Origin: Amoebidium appalachense
Lineage: Eukaryota > Ichthyosporea
Length of the DNA stretch: 64,000 nucleotides
Assembly: GCA_963693365.1 (NCBI GenBank)
Contig: CAVNZM010000002.1
Span: forward strand, 10,230,001-10,294,000
Direction: 5' to 3'
Shown here: positions 58,989 through 64,000 of the stretch, piece by piece
How positions within the stretch are numbered: the first letter of the stretch is position 1
How the letters are laid out: every line of letters begins with the position of its first letter
The notes under the pieces: generated by a model
What the model saw: only the letters and a program-made list of their open reading frames with translations
What the model was told of the DNA's origin: nothing
Database searches by the model: none
Position numbers and translations under genes: made by a program

Positions 58989-59200
58989 TGGGGTGACCTG
59001 TGTGCCACATGTGGGTGGCCATAGACTGCCAAGGCAATCTTCGCCATGCAAGTTCTCCATATGCAGCATGTGGGTGCCATTTTTGGCATTCAAGCTGCAC
59101 AGAAACGGGCAGGTCACAGAGCCGTGAGTGTGCACTGTGATCACATACATGTATATTGCGTTTATGGGTATTTGATTGTGGGATCAAAAAAAAGAAGAAG
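58989..59200 (+). repeat. SINE-like dispersed repeat, copy 1
   Basis: Contains the family landmarks GGTGACC near the start, GCAGCATGTGGGTGCCAT, a GAGCTGCA-like block, GGGCAGGTCAC and TTGATTGTGGGATC, ending in an A-rich run. The middle is shorter than in the other copies. Confidence 0.55.
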
Positions 59201-59266
59201 AAGAAAGGAAAAGAAGGCTGCATGGGTTTTCTTCTATCCGATGGTTTTTTAAATTCGTTCTCTTTT

Positions 59267-59384
<118 letters not shown>

Positions 59385-59484
59385 AGGGGAAGGGAGAGGA
59401 GGAATAAATAAAACCAGCAATCCAACACCAATAAATTTGCACATTCTAAGAAGCATATAGCTACGCCAGCCCCCCCTCCCCCCA

Positions 59485-59522
<38 letters not shown>

Positions 59523-59705
59523 CCCCTCAACAAAAAAACTTTGAAAAAGAGACACACACATTCGCGCGCGCGCACACCGGCACACACATGCACTCACGCA
59601 CGCACACGCACACACACACCACACTTCAATGGGGTTCTGTCTTGTGTTACGACAGGACTACATGACACCGCATGTACAGTGGGCCGGACCGTTGAGAGAA
59701 TGCTT

Positions 59706-60078
59706 GCTTACAGCTGTAATTTGTTGAGGTGGCCTTTGTGCCATAGCATGGTGAGAGGCAGCAAAAGACTAGCTCTCAGATGTGTTCACGCACAATCCGA
59801 ATACACTCGGATCAGGGTGGCATGCGCTCTATATCTGCATATGGTGCAATGTTTGACAACCGAGCTGCAGTTGCATGAGTTATGATGGGCAGGTCACCCA
59901 ACCTTATAATCACCATTGTAGCACCGAATATGTAAAATGCAGTTTCCGAATGTTTGATTGCGGGACGAAATATGTACCCCAGGCCAGCATTTTGAGTGTG
60001 CGCGTAGGTTGTGATGTCACCGAACATATGCATGCATAGTAAGATATCTTTGGTTAAAACCATCAAGGTGACTCGCAC
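59706..60078 (+). repeat. SINE-like dispersed repeat, copy 2
   Basis: Shares TTGTTGAGGT, GCACAATCCGAA, a CTATATCTGCATATGGTGC block, CCGAGCTGCAGTTGCA, GATGGGCAGGTCACCCAACC, TTGATTGCGGGAC and TTGTGATGTCACCGA(A/G)CAT with the copy near 62.5 kb. Confidence 0.7.
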
Positions 60079-60199
60079 GTGTTGTGTAGCGAGTGTTTAC
60101 TTATAGGAGGCCTTGGTAGCGAGCCCCTCAGCCCCAGTAACCAGTCCCATGCCCTCCCCCCCCCCCCCCCCCCCCATTCCCTGCCTCCCCTTCATCGGA

Positions 60200-60233
<34 letters not shown>

Positions 60234-60313
60234 AAAACACACACACCGTATGCAAACGCACCTACACGCACGCATGTGCGCATGCCGAGCGTGCACACAC
60301 ACACGCACACACG

Positions 60314-60381
<68 letters not shown>

Positions 60382-60754
60382 CACATGCACATGCACACAC
60401 ATGCACACACACACGTGCACACAAATGCACACACGTGTGCGCGCGCACACACACACAGAGTCCACATTTTCGTAGGTGCCCTTGAAGTTCCCTTCTATCA
60501 CTCCCTCTTGGGTTCGGACTACGTATACAAGACATTACGAAAAAACATGATATCGCAGACATCCCGTAAGTAAGACGTATCAAAAAAGGAAAAATCACTC
60601 CGGCCGACAGGAAGCAAGTGGCGATTCGCGATCGGATTTTCATAAACCATCGAAAACCCCTAGAGTACTGGGGTAATACCGGATTGTGCAAGTAAGCCAA
60701 TCGTCAGCGGGATCAATGTGAGATAACTAAGTGTTAACTTTTTCTTTCGGCTTC

Positions 60755-60980
60755 AGGAGTTAGGGTGACCTGCATGATTCTGTGAGGATCAACAGAGCCA
60801 CAATTGCTGCCCAACTTGGCAGCATGCTCTAAACTCACCCCTCTGCAGCATATGATGGTGCTTAAAATGGATGCACCGAGCTGCAGAGGATTGTGCCATG
60901 ATGGGCAGGTCACCCAACCGTGTAATTACACTAGAGCACAAAAGGGTGGATCGTGCTTTTGGAACTTTTGATTGTGGGAC

Positions 60981-61023
<43 letters not shown>

Positions 61024-61072
61024 GCAGGAACAATCCGATCAGTTTTGAAGTACACTCGTACTGGGCTGTGAT
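60755..61072 (+). repeat. SINE-like dispersed repeat, copy 3, with poly-A tail
   Basis: Carries GGTGACCTGC, GCATATGATGGTGC, CGAGCTGCAG, GATGGGCAGGTCACCCAACC and TTGATTGTGGGAC, directly followed by about 37 A residues, the kind of tail expected of a retroposed element. Confidence 0.7.
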
Positions 61073-61455
61073 GTTATCCAACACATCTATAATACCATTG
61101 GACGTCTAATGATCAAAACAATCACCATTTACACCGCCTTGGGGGGAGGAGGGGGGGGAGAGGGAGGGGGGGGGAGCGAGGGGGGGGGGGGGGGGGGGGG
61201 AGGGATGGGGGGCATTATTACTTCCCACACCATGAATTGCGACCACTCTACGGCCATTTCGTTATAAGGTCACATGCTTCGAGTTGGCAGCAGGACTCAA
61301 ATTTAAAAAGGTTTTTCCTGTTCATATCTCGCATTTTCCAAGTTTAGGATGACCATGTGTTTTAAATCATATGGGGCGTCCACATTCAGCACGGCTGTTG
61401 CTTTCTCTCTCTCTCTCTCTCTCTCTCTCCCCCCCCTCCCCCCCTCCCCCCCCCC

Positions 61456-61496
<41 letters not shown>

Positions 61497-61751
61497 TTGT
61501 TTTTGTGCCGCGGGGGGGGGGGGGGGGGGGGGGGGATGGAGCCTCTGGGGAGGAGGAGGAGGGGAGGAGGGAGGGGGGAGGAGGTGTACTACCAAAACCA
61601 GCCATGAACCTTTTTTATTTTTCTTTTCTTTTCTTTTGTGTGTGTGTGGGGGGGGGGGGGGGGGGATAGTACAAAAACCAGCAGTGAAACCCCCAAAATA
61701 CGTCAACTATTAAACCAAAAAATTCTCTACCTCTCAAAACTTACAGCTAGG

Positions 61752-61813
<62 letters not shown>

Positions 61814-61854
61814 AGCTTGTTGTAGGAGGAATAGAGTTGTTTTTATTTCCCCTT

Positions 61855-61889
<35 letters not shown>

Positions 61890-61911
61890 GTGTGTGTTTG
61901 TGTGTGTGTGT

Positions 61912-61942
<31 letters not shown>

Positions 61943-62084
61943 TACAAAAACCATCAATCACTTGAAAACTCCGAGAAAAAAACCATAAACTTTCAAAGTT
62001 TAAAACAACATATCCGTAAACTCGCAAAACCCATTAGCCAGACGCCCCCTCCCCCCCCCCCCCCTCCCCCCCCCCTCCCCCCCC

Positions 62085-62116
<32 letters not shown>

Positions 62117-62157
62117 CCCCCCCCCAAATACACACGCACAGGCCCGCAAGCACGCAC

Positions 62158-62199
<42 letters not shown>

Positions 62200-62361
62200 A
62201 GGACTCATGCATACACACCCACCCGCCACCCACCCACACACAAACACGCGCGGGCGCGGGCAAAGACTCTGAGATTTTGTCCGTAAATTTGCTATAAGCA
62301 CTGCACGGAAACTGACAAACACATATACAGTAGGCCGTGCCGTATCTAGGAATTTTTTGCT

Positions 62362-62735
62362 TACAAGTTGTTGAGGTAACCCTTGTACCCATACCATGGC
62401 TGGGAGGCAGCAGGGAACCAGCCTTCAAATGTGCCCATGCACAATCCGAAGCACCCGGACCCGGATGGCACACAATCTACATGTGCAGTATGTGGTGCCA
62501 TATATGGCAACTGAGCTGCAGTTGCAATAGTTATGGCGGGCAGGTCACCCATGAACCACGGAGCAACACATATGTGGACTGCAAATTTTATATGTTGATT
62601 GCGGGACAAAACAAGTCCCTGTGAGAAACGTTGTAGGAAGACCCGTACGTTGTGATGTCACCGAGCATCATGATATGCAGGCTGAGACATCTATCATCAA
62701 ACCGTCACGGTGTCAATGACTTTCTCGCGTTGTGT
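62362..62735 (+). repeat. SINE-like dispersed repeat, copy 4
   Basis: Carries TTGTTGAGGT, GCACAATCCGAAGCAC, a TGCAGTATGTGGTGCCATAT block, GAGCTGCAGTTGCA, GCGGGCAGGTCACCCA, TTGATTGCGGGAC and TTGTGATGTCACCGAGCAT. Confidence 0.7.
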
Positions 62736-63550
62736 AGCCGCCCCTCAGCCACCAACCCGGCCCCATCCCCCCCACCCCCACCCCCCCCCCTCTCCCCCCC
62801 CCCCCCAACCCCGCCCCGCCCGCCCGCCCGCCCGCCCGCCAGCCCCTAAACATTCACGCACACACATATGCAGCACCGTCAAACACACACATACACATAC
62901 ACACACACACACAAATACACATACGCACACCCCTCCCCCACCCCTCCCCCTAACCACCCTCACCCCCCCCACACACACACACACGTACACGTGGCACACA
63001 CATACACACACACACACACCCCACCACCACCACTGGCATCACCACCACAAACCCCACCGTACCGCCCGGCATTCCTAATATGGCTGTAAGGGATTGGATA
63101 TACTATTGGACATTTGATTAATATATAACCTTGGTGAGACACATGTCCGTAGCAGGCCTGAAATGGCACTTCCAGCGATAAAATGCACAGAAGTGTGTAT
63201 GTGTGGAATTGGGGGGGGGGGGGGGGGGGGGGGGGAGAGAGAGAGGAAAATAGAGGAGAAATCGAGAGAAGGAAGAAGGTGAGAGAAATGCGGAGACTCT
63301 GAGGTCAGAGAAGTAGGGAACTTCTACGGGAATTGAATCTTCATATGAGGTCCTCTCCCTTTGCCTATATATGATTCCCCTGCCTTTGAACCACCCTCCC
63401 GGTATCAGGATACAATACAAAACGAACAAATGAGATAACTCAGATATCCTGGAAATGAGATGCGGTAAACAAGGAATATCACTCTCGGACAGCAGGAAGC
63501 GAGCGACGACTGAGATACAACCATACTCGAAAAAGTCCAAAACCCGGAAG

Positions 63551-63949
63551 GGCCCAACCACATCAGCAGAGTCAACTTGCAAAAAGCCGAACGATTCTGC
63601 AAAAAGCAAAATTATATTCTGCAAAAGCAGAATCACCCTGCTTTAGCAGAATTATTTATTCCGCAAAAACAGCAGAATTATTCTGCTTCGACAGCAGAAC
63701 AATGCTGCTTTTTGCGGAATAATTCTGCCTTTAGCGGAATCATTCTGATAAAAGCAGAATAATCCTGCCTTTAGCAGATTGATTCTGCTTTTAGCAGATT
63801 GATTCTGCTTTCAGCAGATCGATTCTGCTTTTCCAGAATGCCAGTGATTCTGCTTTTAGCAGATTGAGTATGCTTTTGCTGAATAATTCCGCTTTTGCTC
63901 AATAATTCTGCTTTTTGCAGAATAATTCTGCTCAGAGCAAAGTTGACTT
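63551..63949. mobile_element. Foldback/MITE-like element, diverged copy 3
   Basis: The left end, GGCCCAACCACATCAGCAGA followed by GTCAAC, matches the copies at 53-54 kb. The interior is again a chain of GCAGAAT/ATTCTGC palindromes. The right arm stops at AAAGTTGACTT and lacks the GCCGATGTGGTTGGG terminal part, so this copy is truncated or has diverged at its right end. Confidence 0.75.
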
Positions 63950-64000
63950 TACATATGCATGGGGGCCACTGCACGTTTACTGGCCACTCACTCCAGCCGT

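Overview
The window is nuclear DNA from an intron-rich eukaryote. Genes are split by canonical GT-AG introns, stops are TGA and TAG (standard code), and the spaces between exons are filled with (CA)n/(TG)n microsatellites and very long poly-C/poly-G runs. The protein families (Polo-like kinase, NEDD4-type HECT ligase, type I membrane protein) fit an animal-like or protist lineage. I cannot name the organism. All exon models below come from splice sites, reading phase and family motifs read by eye; none is backed by transcripts.

Layout. (1) Bases 1-123, minus strand: first 41 codons of an unidentified gene that runs off the left edge. (2) About 5.6 kb of repeat-rich intergenic DNA. (3) 5773-30033, minus strand: a 32-exon gene for a ~1043-residue E3 ubiquitin ligase with the order Ser-rich N-terminus, C1, C2, fibronectin III, CCCH zinc finger, UIM-like helix, HECT. 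It reads as one continuous frame except for a single missing base in a homopolymer of exon 22. (4) A 1.75 kb divergent intergenic region. (5) 31785-41759, plus strand: a 17-exon Polo-like kinase of 826 residues, with a kinase domain, a long Pro/Ala linker and two polo boxes. (6) 44018-52386, plus strand: an 8-exon type I membrane protein of 793 residues and unknown family. (7) 53.05-54.71 kb: an 825-bp tandem duplication carrying a foldback-type element. (8) A weak candidate for a 58-residue secreted peptide at 54742-55233. (9) 56224-58094, plus strand: a 3-exon gene for a 249-residue secreted Lys/Glu-rich coiled-coil protein with a CRE and TATA box. (10) 58.1-64 kb: gene-free, repeat-rich, with a 50-bp tandem repeat, a four-copy dispersed SINE-like family and a third foldback element.

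Functional picture. The kinase and ligase genes are divergently transcribed from a shared upstream region; both families act in cell-cycle and signalling control, but a joint role is only an inference. The most novel items are the ligase's domain combination, introns that begin with (GT)n and end with (CA)n, decayed partial exon duplicates in two genes, and the foldback and SINE-like repeats.
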